DNA of 64,000 nt. It comes from Streptomyces syringium. GTDB lineage: Bacteria > Actinomycetota > Actinomycetes > Streptomycetales > Streptomycetaceae. Where the stretch lies: assembly GCF_017876625.1 (NCBI RefSeq), contig NZ_JAGIOH010000001.1:2666001-2730000 (forward strand), written 5' to 3'. This document shows positions 43,695-52,898 of this stretch, piece by piece. The notes below the pieces were generated by a model. It saw nothing but the letters and a program-made list of their open reading frames with translations, ran no database searches and was not told the origin of the DNA. The position numbers and the translations under genes are program-made. Within the stretch, counting starts at the first letter, position 1. Every line of letters begins with the position of its first letter.

Positions 43695-44701
43695 CACGGG
43701 GAGGCGGGGCGTTGACGACACGATACGGAGCCCGGCGCGGGACCACCGCTTGGGCCGTGACGGCGGCCGTGTGCGCGCTGGCCGCCGCGGCGGCGCTGCT
43801 GGTGCCCGGCCCGGCCGGGGCCGACGGCGGCCGGGGCGGCGCGCACCGGGCGGACCGGGCGGCGGCCGGCCCCCGGGTCCCGGAGGCCGCAGCGAAGTGC
43901 CAGGACCCCGAGGCCAGCCTCCGGCCCGCGGGCGGCGCGGACGGCCCGGCCGCGCAGCGGATCAAGAACCGCGGCCGGCTGATCGCGGGCGTCGACCAGA
44001 ACAGCTTCCGCTGGGGCTACCGCGACCCGGCCAACGGCCGGCTGAGCGGCTTCGACATCGACCTCGTACGGGCCGTCGCCAAGGCCGTCCTGGGCGACGC
44101 CGACAAGGTCACCTTTCTCGCGATACCCACGAACCAGCGCATACCCGCCCTGGAAAAGGGCAAGGTGGACATCATCGCCCGCACGATGACCATCAACTGT
44201 GACCGGATCAAGCAAGTCGCCTTCTCCACCGCCTATTTCGAAGCGGGTCAGCAGGTGCTGGCCCCCAAAGACTCACCGATCAAGGCATTCGACGACACTT
44301 TGAAGGGGAAGAAGGTCTGTACGGCCAAGGGATCCACGGGGGAGAGCGAGCTGACCAATGAATCGCACGGCGCCCAGGTGCTGACCGTGCCCAATCAGCT
44401 CGACTGCCTGGTGCGGCTCCAACTCGGCCGGGTGGACGCGGTGATCACCGACAACGCCCTGGCGGCCGGGCAGGCGGCCCAGGACCCGTCGCTGCGGCTC
44501 GTCGGTAAACCGTTCACCACCGAACCGTACGGCGTGGCGATGAATCTCCGGGACTCCGACCTGGTACGCCGGGTCAACGAGGTTCTGGAGGAGTACCGCC
44601 GCGGCGGCACCGCCAGTGCGTGGATGCGGGCCTACGAGAAGTGGCTCGCCCATGAACTCCCGGGCATCACCGGCCCACCAGTGCCCAAGTACAAGGACTG
44701 A
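43691..44701 (+). CDS. GlnH-like amino-acid-binding protein
   Basis: A 336-residue periplasmic-binding-protein family 3 member. The mature region has the family signatures GRLIAGVDQNSFRWG, LSGFDIDLVRAVAKA and the hinge DIIARTMTINCDR. In mycobacteria GlnH binds aspartate/glutamate and controls PknG. Unlike the mycobacterial lipoprotein, I see no lipobox: the only early Cys precedes the hydrophobic core, so the protein is probably released by signal peptidase I or retained by that helix. No transport ATPase or permease is linked, which supports a sensing role. The start overlaps the glnX stop. Confidence 0.82.
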   Translation: MTRGGGALTTRYGARRGTTAWAVTAAVCALAAAAALLVPGPAGADGGRGGAHRADRAAAGPRVPEAAAKCQDPEASLRPAGGADGPAAQRIKNRGRLIAGVDQNSFRWGYRDPANGRLSGFDIDLVRAVAKAVLGDADKVTFLAIPTNQRIPALEKGKVDIIARTMTINCDRIKQVAFSTAYFEAGQQVLAPKDSPIKAFDDTLKGKKVCTAKGSTGESELTNESHGAQVLTVPNQLDCLVRLQLGRVDAVITDNALAAGQAAQDPSLRLVGKPFTTEPYGVAMNLRDSDLVRRVNEVLEEYRRGGTASAWMRAYEKWLAHELPGITGPPVPKYKD

Positions 44702-44836
44702 CAGGCACGGCGCACACCGGGCCGGAAGGGACCAGCGGGCCCGAGGACACGGGCCGGACGCCTTCGGGGGAACCCCACGGGGGCGGGAGCAGCAGCGGAC
44801 GTACGCGGCGCGGGCCGCGGACAGGAGAGGGGATCG

Positions 44837-46159
44837 ATGGCGGTCGCGGGGCCCACCGGGCCGGCCTTGAGCCGCGAGGAGGTGGACCGTGCGCTGGCGA
44901 GACTGGGCGCCGAGCACGAGGCCGTCGAATCCTCGCTGCTCGCCCTCCAGGACCACGCCGGCCGCCGTCTCCTGGAGGGGGCGGAGCTGACCGGCGCCAC
45001 CAAGAGCCGGTGGGCGGTCGCCGAGCAGCTCATCACCCAATTGTGGACGCACTTCGACGTCTACACCGACGTCCTGACCACCGCCCGCGAGCTGCGCGCC
45101 CGCCGCCGCTGGCCCACCCAGGGCGAGCTGGCCGAACTCACCGACCTGCTGCGCGGCTCCGGCGTCACCCTGCCCGGCGGCGGCACCCTGGCCCTCTCCC
45201 CCGCCCTCGCTCCCGCCGCGCGGCTCAGCGAACGGCTGAGCCTGACCGAGCTGGTCGAGCGGATGAACGGCTGGTACGCGGAGGCGCTCGACGTGGTCGT
45301 CACCGCCGACGCCGTCTGGTCCGCGCTGCCCGCCCGGATCGACCTCCTGGCCGCCGAGCTCCAGCGCACCCGCTCCCTCGCCCACTCGGTGGGCGTGCGG
45401 CCCGGCGAGCACCCCTCCGGCGACGACCTGGAGCAGATCACCCACGAGCTGACGTCGCTGCGTGCCGAGGTGATATCCGATCCGCTCGCCTTCTGGTACG
45501 GCGCCTCGCCCAGCTCGGCGCCCGGCGGCGGCCGCCCGGACACCGCCCGCTACGACCGCGCGGCCCGCGCCCTGGAGGAGGTACGGCGTGAGATCGAGGC
45601 CGTCCTCGACGTCCGGCAGGACGCCGAGCAGCGGCTGATGCGGGTGCGCGATGTGCTCTCCCGCGCGGACCGCACGCTGCACGAGGCCCGGCTGGCCCGC
45701 GTCGAGGTCCTCTCGAAGATCGCCGGGTCCGATGTGCCCGCCGTCTCCGGTCCGCCGACCGCGCTGTACGAACAGCTGTCGGCCGCCGCCGACCAGCGCC
45801 GGCGCGCCCAGTGGCACCGGCTCTCCCCGCTCCTGGAGAGCCTGGAGGAGCGCTCCGAGGAGGAGTTGCTGCGCGCCCGCGAGTCGTTGACGGCGGTGAC
45901 CGCGCCGCTGGCCGTGCGGGCCGAACTCCGCGGCCGCCTCGACGCGTACAAGGCGAAGGTCGCCCGGCACGGACTGGCGGAGGACCCTTTCCTCATCGAG
46001 CGGTACGACGACGCGCGGCGCCGGCTGTGGAGCGCGCCGTGCGACCTCATGGCCGCCGAGGAGGCCGTGCTGCGCTATCAGCGGGCGGTGGCCGAGACGC
46101 TGTCGCCGCCCGCCGGGGCCGCGGCGCACGAGCCCACCGACCGTAGGGGGGAATCATGA
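44837..46159 (+). CDS. Helical protein of the pknG operon, unknown function
   Basis: A 440-residue protein, soluble and almost entirely predicted helical, rich in Leu/Arg/Glu heptads (LSREEVDRALARLGAEHEAV; EEVRREIEAVLDVRQDAEQRL), without cysteines forming a metal site or any catalytic motif I can name. The ATG has GGAGAGG upstream. Its stop overlaps the pknG-like start (ATGA), so the two are translationally coupled, implying a stoichiometric partner or scaffold for the kinase (inference). The 135-base gap before it is the only sizeable break between glnH and pknG. Confidence 0.75.
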   Translation: MAVAGPTGPALSREEVDRALARLGAEHEAVESSLLALQDHAGRRLLEGAELTGATKSRWAVAEQLITQLWTHFDVYTDVLTTARELRARRRWPTQGELAELTDLLRGSGVTLPGGGTLALSPALAPAARLSERLSLTELVERMNGWYAEALDVVVTADAVWSALPARIDLLAAELQRTRSLAHSVGVRPGEHPSGDDLEQITHELTSLRAEVISDPLAFWYGASPSSAPGGGRPDTARYDRAARALEEVRREIEAVLDVRQDAEQRLMRVRDVLSRADRTLHEARLARVEVLSKIAGSDVPAVSGPPTALYEQLSAAADQRRRAQWHRLSPLLESLEERSEEELLRARESLTAVTAPLAVRAELRGRLDAYKAKVARHGLAEDPFLIERYDDARRRLWSAPCDLMAAEEAVLRYQRAVAETLSPPAGAAAHEPTDRRGES

Positions 46160-48768
46160 ACAGCGCCTGCCAGCGGCCCGGCTGTGCCGGGACGTACGAG
46201 GACGTCGGCGGCGGCGAGCGGTACTGCGACACCTGCGGGCTCGCCCCCGTCGTCACGCCGGTGGGGACGCTCTCCTCGCCGTCCACGGGCGTCACGAGCG
46301 GCGGGCGGGCCGGCATCAGCCGCGTCGGCTCCCCCGGCGGGGGCGGCGGCTTCGCGGCGGTGCCGTCGTCGGAGCCCTCCGAGCGGTCCGGGGCCTCGTC
46401 GCAGTCGTCGCGGTCCTCGTCGGGGTCCTCGTCGCGGTCCTCGCGGTCGTCGGGGTCCCGCCGGTCCGTCTCGGGGCGGCTGTCGCGGTCGCTGTCCGGG
46501 GGCTCCGAAGGGACCGCGTCGCAGTCGGTGTCGGTGCGCAGCTCGCACTCCTCCGGTGCCGCCTCCGGGCGCAACAAACTCGGCGCGGGCCTGGTCACCA
46601 TGCCCGGCGTGCCCCGCCCGGACCCCCGGGCGGCGGTGCTGGCCGATCCGGAGGTGCCCGAGCGCAAGCGGTTCTGCAGCAAGAGCGACTGCGGTGCGCA
46701 GGTCGGCCGTTCGCGCGGCGACCGCCCCGGGCGCACCGAGGGCTTCTGCACCAAGTGCGGCCACCCGTACTCCTTCGTGCCGAAGCTGCGCCCGGGCGAT
46801 GTGGTGCACGGGCAGTACGAGGTGACGGGCTGTCTCGCACACGGCGGGCTCGGCTGGATCTACCTCGCCGTCGACCGGGCGGTCTCCGACCGCTGGGTGG
46901 TCCTCAAGGGCCTGCTCGACACCGGTGACGAGGACGCGCTCGCGGTCGCCCTCTCCGAGCGGCGCTTCCTCGCCGAGATCGAGCACTCCAACATCGTCCG
47001 CATCTACAACTTCGTCGAGCACCTCGACCAGCGGACCGGCAGCCTCGACGGCTACATCGTGATGGAGTACGTCGGCGGCAAGTCGCTCAAGGAGATCGCC
47101 AACGAACGGCGGCAGCCCGACGGGCGCCGCGACCCGCTGCCGGTCGAGCAGGCCTGCGCGTACGGCATCGAGGCGCTGGAGGCCCTCGGCCATCTGCACA
47201 GCCGCAACCTGCTCTACTGCGACTTCAAGGTCGACAACGCCATTCAGCAGCAGGACCAGCTCAAACTCATCGACATGGGCGCGGTCCGGCGGATGGACGA
47301 CGACAGCAGCGCGATCTACGGCACGGTCGGCTACCAGGCCCCGGAGATCGCCGAGCTGGGCCCGTCGGTCGCCTCCGATCTCTACACCGTCGCGCGTACC
47401 CTCGCGGTGCTCACCTTCGACTTCCAGGGCTATACGAACGTCTTCGCGGACCGGCTCCCCGACCCCGAGCACATCGAGGTCTTCACCCGCTACGAATCCT
47501 TCTACCGGCTGCTCGTCCGGGCCACCGACCCCGACCCCGGGCGGCGGTTCGCATCCGCCGCGGAGATGGCCGACCAGCTGACGGGCGTGCTGCGGGAGGT
47601 CGTGGCGCTCCAGACGGGACGGCCGCGGCCCGCGCTGTCCACGCTGTTCGGGCCGGAGCTGCGGGTCGTGGACACCCGGCTGTTCGAGGAACGGTCCGAG
47701 GCCGCCTCCACGCTGGGCGGCCGGGTGCACCGCGGGCGCCGGAAGACCCCGGCGCCCACGCCGCCGGCCCTGCCCGCCGCACCGCCGCCCGGTGCCGTGC
47801 CCGCGGTGCCCGCTGCCGCGGTGTCGGGGGCCGCGCTCGACGCCCGGGCCGCCGCCCTCGCCCTGCCGGTCCCCCTCGTCGACCCGGCCGACCCCAACGC
47901 CGGGTTCCTCGCCGGCCTGCTCGCCTCCCAGCCCGCCGAGGTGCACGCGGCGCTCCAGGCCGCGCCCACCGACTCACCGGAGGTGCGGCTGCGCCGCCTC
48001 CGCGCCCAGCTGGAACTCGGCGAGACGGAGCAGGCGGCGCGGGCCGTCGCCGAGCTCGACGCCGCCCACCCCGACGACTGGCGGGTCGTCTGGTACCGCG
48101 GGCTGCAGGCCCTCGCCTCCGGCCGCAACGAGATCGCCGCGCTGTCCTTCGACGCCGTCTACGACGCGTTCCCGGGCGAGCCCGCCCCGAAGCTGGCCCT
48201 CGGGATCTGCGCGGAGGTGCTCGGCCAGCTCGACAACGCCGCCGAGTACTACCGCCTGGTGTGGACGACGGACCCGAGCTTCGTCAGCGCCGCCTTCGCG
48301 CTGGCCCGGGTGCGGCTCGCCACCGGGGACCGCACGGGCGCCGTACGGACCCTGGAGTCCGTGCCGGAGGCCTCCATCCACTACACGGCGGCGCGCGTCG
48401 CGGCGGTCCGGGCCCGGCTGCGGCAGCGCCCCGCCCAGGACGCGCTGCTGGCGGACCTCACGGCCGCCGCCGGGCAGGTGGAGCGGCTCGCGGACTTCGG
48501 CCTGGACGCGGTGCGCCGCGAACAGTTGTCGACGGAGGTGCTGGGCAGCGCGCTGGACTGGGTGCTGTCCGGCAGCAGTGGTGCGCCGGGCGGCCCCGGC
48601 GCACCACCGGGCCCGCGCACGCTGCTCGGCAGCGACCTGGACGAGCGGGGGCTGCGCTTCGGGCTGGAACGCTCGTACCGCGTGCTCGCCCGGCTCGCCC
48701 AGCGCGGTGACGAAAGGATCGAACTGGTGGAGCGGGCCAACCGTTTCCGCCCCAGGACATGGGTGTGA
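46156..48768 (+). CDS. pknG: PknG-like serine/threonine protein kinase
   Basis: An 870-residue soluble kinase. Two cysteine clusters precede the kinase: an N-terminal ribbon (CQRPGC...CDTCG) and a rubredoxin-like site (FCSKSDC...FCTKCG) as in mycobacterial PknG. Between them is a long Ser/Arg-rich linker. The kinase domain (~215-480) has a glycine loop AHGGLGWIYLA, Lys251, a catalytic loop YCDFKVDN (Asp356; no Arg before it, so a non-RD kinase) and IDMGAV in place of DFG, both PknG traits. TPR-like helices fill ~600-860. PknG in mycobacteria phosphorylates the FHA protein GarA to tune glutamate metabolism; an FHA gene lies downstream here. Confidence 0.88.
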   Translation: MNSACQRPGCAGTYEDVGGGERYCDTCGLAPVVTPVGTLSSPSTGVTSGGRAGISRVGSPGGGGGFAAVPSSEPSERSGASSQSSRSSSGSSSRSSRSSGSRRSVSGRLSRSLSGGSEGTASQSVSVRSSHSSGAASGRNKLGAGLVTMPGVPRPDPRAAVLADPEVPERKRFCSKSDCGAQVGRSRGDRPGRTEGFCTKCGHPYSFVPKLRPGDVVHGQYEVTGCLAHGGLGWIYLAVDRAVSDRWVVLKGLLDTGDEDALAVALSERRFLAEIEHSNIVRIYNFVEHLDQRTGSLDGYIVMEYVGGKSLKEIANERRQPDGRRDPLPVEQACAYGIEALEALGHLHSRNLLYCDFKVDNAIQQQDQLKLIDMGAVRRMDDDSSAIYGTVGYQAPEIAELGPSVASDLYTVARTLAVLTFDFQGYTNVFADRLPDPEHIEVFTRYESFYRLLVRATDPDPGRRFASAAEMADQLTGVLREVVALQTGRPRPALSTLFGPELRVVDTRLFEERSEAASTLGGRVHRGRRKTPAPTPPALPAAPPPGAVPAVPAAAVSGAALDARAAALALPVPLVDPADPNAGFLAGLLASQPAEVHAALQAAPTDSPEVRLRRLRAQLELGETEQAARAVAELDAAHPDDWRVVWYRGLQALASGRNEIAALSFDAVYDAFPGEPAPKLALGICAEVLGQLDNAAEYYRLVWTTDPSFVSAAFALARVRLATGDRTGAVRTLESVPEASIHYTAARVAAVRARLRQRPAQDALLADLTAAAGQVERLADFGLDAVRREQLSTEVLGSALDWVLSGSSGAPGGPGAPPGPRTLLGSDLDERGLRFGLERSYRVLARLAQRGDERIELVERANRFRPRTWV

Positions 48769-48771
48769 TCG

Positions 48772-50091
48772 ATGTCGCAACTGCCGCAACCCCCACAGCT
48801 GACGGTGTGCCCCGCCTGCGACGAGCCCCTGGAGCCGGCCGACAATTTCTGCGGCCGCTGCGGTGCGGACCTCTCGGCGCTGCCCCCCGCGCGAAACGGC
48901 GCGGGGCCCGTCGCGGCACGGCTGCGGCCGGAGCCCGGGGGAGGGCGGGGGGAGGACTACCGCCTCGCCGCGCCGGGCACGGAGGGCCGTACGGACCCGG
49001 CGGCCCGGCCGGCCGCCGAGCCGCGCACCGGGCCGTACGGACCCGGGCGGGCGCCCGGCCATGACGCCGTCCCCGACCCGCGCGCCACCGACGCGCCGGC
49101 CGGGGTGCCGGCCCAGGCGCACGGCGGCCCGGCGGCCGCCCCGGGCTCGGGCCCGGCGTGTCCCGGCACCGGCCGGACCTGCGGGGCCTGCCGGGGCGGG
49201 ATGATCGACAAAGACGGGTACTGCGAACACTGCGGGCATGCACAGCCGCGCGAACGGGATCACATGGAGCACGAGTCGGCAGGCGTCGCGGCGGTCAGCG
49301 ACCGTGGCCTGCGCCACCACCGGAACGAGGACGCGTACGCCGTGTCCACCACGGCCCAGGGCGACGGCGGCACGGCCGTCATCGCCGTCGTCAGCGACGG
49401 GGTGTCGTCCGCGACCCGCCCCGACGAGGCGTCCGCCGCGGCCGTGCTGGCCGCGCGCGAGACGCTGATGACGACGCTGCCGCTGGGCACGTCCCCGAAA
49501 GAGGCCACGCACGAGGCGATCCTGCGGGCCGCCGAGGCCGTGGGCGCCCTCGCCTCGCCCGGCCACCGGCCGCGCGAGCACGACCGGCACCGCCAGGAGA
49601 ACGCCCCGGCCTGCACGATCGTGACCGCCGTCGTCACCGGCGATCTGCTGACCGTCGGCTGGATCGGCGACAGCCGCGCGTACTGGGTGCCGGACGACCG
49701 CGCCACCCAGCCCGCCCGGCTCACCGAGGACGACTCCTGGGCCGCCCAGATGGTCGCGGCGGGCCTGATGTCCGAGGCCGAGGCGTACGCCGACGAACGC
49801 GCGCACGCCATCACCGGCTGGCTCGGCGCGGACGCGTACGAGATCGAACCGCACACCGCCTCCTTCCACCCCGACCGGCCGGGCGTCGTGGTGGTGTGCA
49901 CCGACGGACTGTGGAACTACGCCGAATCCGCCGAGCAGATGGCCGCGGTCGTGCCGCCGGACGCCCGCTCGCGGCCACTGGAGTGCGCACGCCATCTGCT
50001 GGGCCATGCCCTGGACGGAGGGGGCCACGACAACGTAACAGTGGCGATCCTGCCGTTCCCCACCCCGTCGGAAGGGGCAGGATCGGCCTGA
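48772..50091 (+). CDS. PP2C-family protein phosphatase with zinc ribbons
   Basis: A 439-residue protein starting 3 bases after the kinase stop. Two zinc-ribbon motifs (CPACDEPLEPADNFCGRCG and CGACRGGMIDKDGYCEHCG) flank a Pro/Gly-rich linker. The rest is a PPM/PP2C phosphatase: SDRGLRHHRNEDAY, VVSDGVSS, GWIGDSRAYW, CTDGLWNY and GHDNVTVAIL hold the usual metal aspartates. It probably reverses phosphorylation by the adjacent kinase. Ser/Thr phosphatases with this ribbon arrangement are not something I recognise from mycobacteria, where the pknG operon lacks a phosphatase. Confidence 0.87.
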   Translation: MSQLPQPPQLTVCPACDEPLEPADNFCGRCGADLSALPPARNGAGPVAARLRPEPGGGRGEDYRLAAPGTEGRTDPAARPAAEPRTGPYGPGRAPGHDAVPDPRATDAPAGVPAQAHGGPAAAPGSGPACPGTGRTCGACRGGMIDKDGYCEHCGHAQPRERDHMEHESAGVAAVSDRGLRHHRNEDAYAVSTTAQGDGGTAVIAVVSDGVSSATRPDEASAAAVLAARETLMTTLPLGTSPKEATHEAILRAAEAVGALASPGHRPREHDRHRQENAPACTIVTAVVTGDLLTVGWIGDSRAYWVPDDRATQPARLTEDDSWAAQMVAAGLMSEAEAYADERAHAITGWLGADAYEIEPHTASFHPDRPGVVVVCTDGLWNYAESAEQMAAVVPPDARSRPLECARHLLGHALDGGGHDNVTVAILPFPTPSEGAGSA

Positions 50092-50195
50092 CGGCCCGAA
50101 CGGCCACGGGGGGATCGCACGCCGGTGTCACTTCGGGGCACCGGCGCGCCTGTCCGCCCGTCCATGTGTCCACGTGGAACGAAGGAGCGGATCCG

Positions 50196-51554
50196 ATGGC
50201 GAATTTCTCCAAGCCGCGCGTGCCCAGGTTCTCCGCCGAGGTCTACCAGAACACGCATCTGCCCGAGGGCGGCCGTGAGGTCAACGCGATCGTCACGGTC
50301 ACCGCCACCGGCGGCGGCACCACCGGAGAGACGCCCGCCCCCACCTTCGCCTCATCCTCGCCCTCCGGGGCCTCCCCCGCGCCGGACGCGGCCGTCGTCA
50401 TCATGGTCGACTCCTCCGGTTCGATGGAGTACCCGCCCGTCAAGATGCGCAACGCCCGGGACGCCACCGCGGCCGCCATCGACACCTTGCGCGACGGCGT
50501 CGCCTTCGCCGTCGTCTCCGGCACCCACCAGGCGAAGGAGATCTACCCCGGCGGCGGCCGGCTCGCGGTGGCCGACGCCACCACCCGCGGCCAGGCCAAG
50601 GACGCCCTGCGGAAGATCAGTGCGAGCGGCGGCACCGCCATCGGCACCTGGCTGCGCCTCGCCGACAAGCTGCTCGCCTCCTCGGACGCGGCGATACGTC
50701 ACGGCATCCTGCTCACCGACGGCCGCAATGAGCACGAGGGCCCCAAGGAGCTGCTGACGACGCTGGAGGCGTGCGCGGGCCGGTTCACCTGTGATGCCCG
50801 GGGCGTCGGGACGGACTGGGAGGTCAAGGAGGTCACCGGCATCGCGTCGGCGCTCCTGGGCACCGCCGACATCGTCGCCGACCCGGCCGGGCTGGCCGCG
50901 GACTTCACCACGATGATGGAGTCCGTCATGGGCAAGGAGATCGCGGACGTCTCCCTGCGGCTGTGGACCCCGCTGGGCGCCGAGGTGCGGTTCGTCAAAC
51001 AAGTGGCACCGACCGTGGAGGACTTGACCGGCCGCCGCACCGAGGCCGGGCCGCGCGCGGGCGACTACCCCACCGGCTCCTGGGGCGACGAGTCGCGGGA
51101 CTACCACGTGTGCGTACGGGTGCCGCAGGCCGAGGTGGGACAGGAGATGCTCGCCGCGCGGGTCTCGCTCGTCCTGCCCGCGCCGGACGGCTCGCCCCCG
51201 CAGGTGCTCGCGCAGGGGCTCGTCCGGGCGGTGTGGACGGACGATCTGGCGGCGTCGACCGCCATCAACGCGCAGGTCGCCCACTACACCGGCCAGGCCG
51301 AACTGGCCCGGGTCATCCAACAGGGCCTGGAGCTGCGCAAGTCGGGGGACCTCGACGGCGCCACGGCGAAACTGGGGCGGGCCGTGCAATTGGCCAGCCG
51401 TTCGGGTAATGACGACACCGCGAAACTGCTCGCGAAGGTAGTGGACGTCGTGGACGCGGCGGCGGGTACTGTGCGGCTGAAGGCGAAGGTCTCGGCGGAG
51501 GCGCAGATGACGCTGGAAACCCGCTCCACCAAGACGGTTCGCGTCAAGAAGTAA
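50196..51554 (+). CDS. VWA-domain protein of the kinase cluster
   Basis: A 452-residue protein with a von Willebrand A domain (~65-260) and an intact MIDAS: DSSGS (Asp72, Ser74, Ser76), the Thr in SGGTAIG and the Asp in LLTDGRNEH. Beta-rich and helical parts follow, ending in a Lys/Thr tail (TRSTKTVRVKK). There is no signal peptide or membrane segment, so it acts in the cytoplasm, probably as a metal-dependent protein-binding adaptor. ATG after GAAGGAG. VWA proteins often team with MoxR ATPases; none is here, so the partner is more likely the kinase or FHA protein (inference). Confidence 0.82.
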   Translation: MANFSKPRVPRFSAEVYQNTHLPEGGREVNAIVTVTATGGGTTGETPAPTFASSSPSGASPAPDAAVVIMVDSSGSMEYPPVKMRNARDATAAAIDTLRDGVAFAVVSGTHQAKEIYPGGGRLAVADATTRGQAKDALRKISASGGTAIGTWLRLADKLLASSDAAIRHGILLTDGRNEHEGPKELLTTLEACAGRFTCDARGVGTDWEVKEVTGIASALLGTADIVADPAGLAADFTTMMESVMGKEIADVSLRLWTPLGAEVRFVKQVAPTVEDLTGRRTEAGPRAGDYPTGSWGDESRDYHVCVRVPQAEVGQEMLAARVSLVLPAPDGSPPQVLAQGLVRAVWTDDLAASTAINAQVAHYTGQAELARVIQQGLELRKSGDLDGATAKLGRAVQLASRSGNDDTAKLLAKVVDVVDAAAGTVRLKAKVSAEAQMTLETRSTKTVRVKK

Positions 51555-51659
51555 CCAGCTGAACGAAGACCTGAACAGGGAAGAATGGGCGCGGCGGACG
51601 CATGGGGCGGCCGCGGCGGAGACCGTCGCCGAACGGCACACGAGGGGGAATGAACCGAG

Positions 51660-52700
51660 ATGCCGACCTGCCCGAACGGCCATCAGTCGGCGGCCGAGGA
51701 CTGGTGCGAGGTGTGCGGCCGCCGGATGTCGGGGGCCGGCGCACCCACGGGTGCCGTCCCCCCGCCCCCGCCTCCCGGACCGCCCCTGGTCGGCGCGAGC
51801 GGCCCGCAGAGCGTGCCCGGCAGCGCTCCCGGTGCGGTTCCCGGGGGCGCTTCGGGGGGCTACGGTTTCCCGGATCCCGGTGGGGACGCCACCATGCAGG
51901 CGGAGCTGTGCCCGCACTGCCGCACCCCCCGTGAGGCGCAGGCGCCGTTCTGCGAGGAGTGCCGCTACAACTTCCTGACGCAGGCGACGAACCCGTACGC
52001 GACCCCGCCGTCGCAGGTCCAGGGCTTCCAGTCGGCACCGCCGCCCCCGTCGCGGCAGACACCGCCGCCGCAGAGCTTCGAGTACCACGGTTCACGCCCG
52101 TCCCAGATCAACCGGCCCGCCGAGCCGCTCGCGCCGCAGCCGCAGACCTTCGGCGAGGACGACTGGGTGCTGTCGCCGCCGAGCACTCCGTCGGCCGCGC
52201 GGTACGGATACGAGGGGCAGCCGCAGGACCGGGCCGCGGTCGCGGAGGGGGCGCCCCCGCCCGTGCCGGCGCAGGGGCCGCCGCTCGCGCCGCCCGCGGG
52301 CTGGGTCGCGGTCATCGGGCCGGACCGCGAGTACTTCCGGTCGATGATGAACCGCAGCGGCCCCGAGGCGTCCGGGCTGAACCTCCCCGCGTACTCCCCC
52401 GAGCTGCGTCTGCAGCTCAGCGGCCACCAGGTCACCATCGGCCGCCGCCGGCACAGCACGGGCGAGTCGCCCGACATCGATCTGTCCCGGCCCCCGGAGG
52501 ACCCGGGCGTCTCGCACCAGCACGCCATGTTCGTCCAGCAGCCGGACGGCAGTTGGGCGGTCGTCGACCAGGACTCCACCAACGGCACGACGATCAACGG
52601 CTCCGAGGACTCGATCCAGCCCTACGTCCCGGTGCCCCTCCAGGACGGTGACCGGGTGCACGTCGGGGCGTGGACCACGATCACGGTCCACCGGGGCTGA
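51660..52700 (+). CDS. FHA-domain protein with zinc ribbons
   Basis: A 346-residue protein. The first ~105 residues hold two zinc-ribbon halves (CPNGH...CEVCG and CPHCRTP...CEECR) separated by Pro/Gly linker; a Pro/Gln-rich disordered region follows. A C-terminal FHA domain (~258-346) shows the phosphothreonine-binding signature: TIGRRR, then GVSHQHA and DSTNGTTING. As last gene of the cluster it is the likely phospho-reader or substrate of the PknG-like kinase, comparable to GarA, though GarA's N-terminal ETTS phospho-motif is not seen. The ATG start lacks a strong ribosome site. Confidence 0.84.
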   Translation: MPTCPNGHQSAAEDWCEVCGRRMSGAGAPTGAVPPPPPPGPPLVGASGPQSVPGSAPGAVPGGASGGYGFPDPGGDATMQAELCPHCRTPREAQAPFCEECRYNFLTQATNPYATPPSQVQGFQSAPPPPSRQTPPPQSFEYHGSRPSQINRPAEPLAPQPQTFGEDDWVLSPPSTPSAARYGYEGQPQDRAAVAEGAPPPVPAQGPPLAPPAGWVAVIGPDREYFRSMMNRSGPEASGLNLPAYSPELRLQLSGHQVTIGRRRHSTGESPDIDLSRPPEDPGVSHQHAMFVQQPDGSWAVVDQDSTNGTTINGSEDSIQPYVPVPLQDGDRVHVGAWTTITVHRG

Positions 52701-52898
52701 CATCCGGCGCGATGGGGGCCGGGCGGCGAAGGCGAGGGCCGGACACGGTGACGCCGAAACGTTCCTGTGGCCCCTCTCCGCGGCTACTCGCGGGTATGGC
52801 CGGATCCAGCCGGGTCGCGGGCCGTCCCGGTGCCGTGTCCCGTTACCGGTGGTCCTACATCGCCGGTCCTCGGCCGGGCCGTCTGAGACCATGGGAGC

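Noticed and set aside
44273..46129. Minus-strand 618-codon frame under the coiled-coil gene
   Set aside because: The plus-strand frame has a ribosome site and couples to both neighbours; the reverse frame is Gly/Arg/Ala noise.
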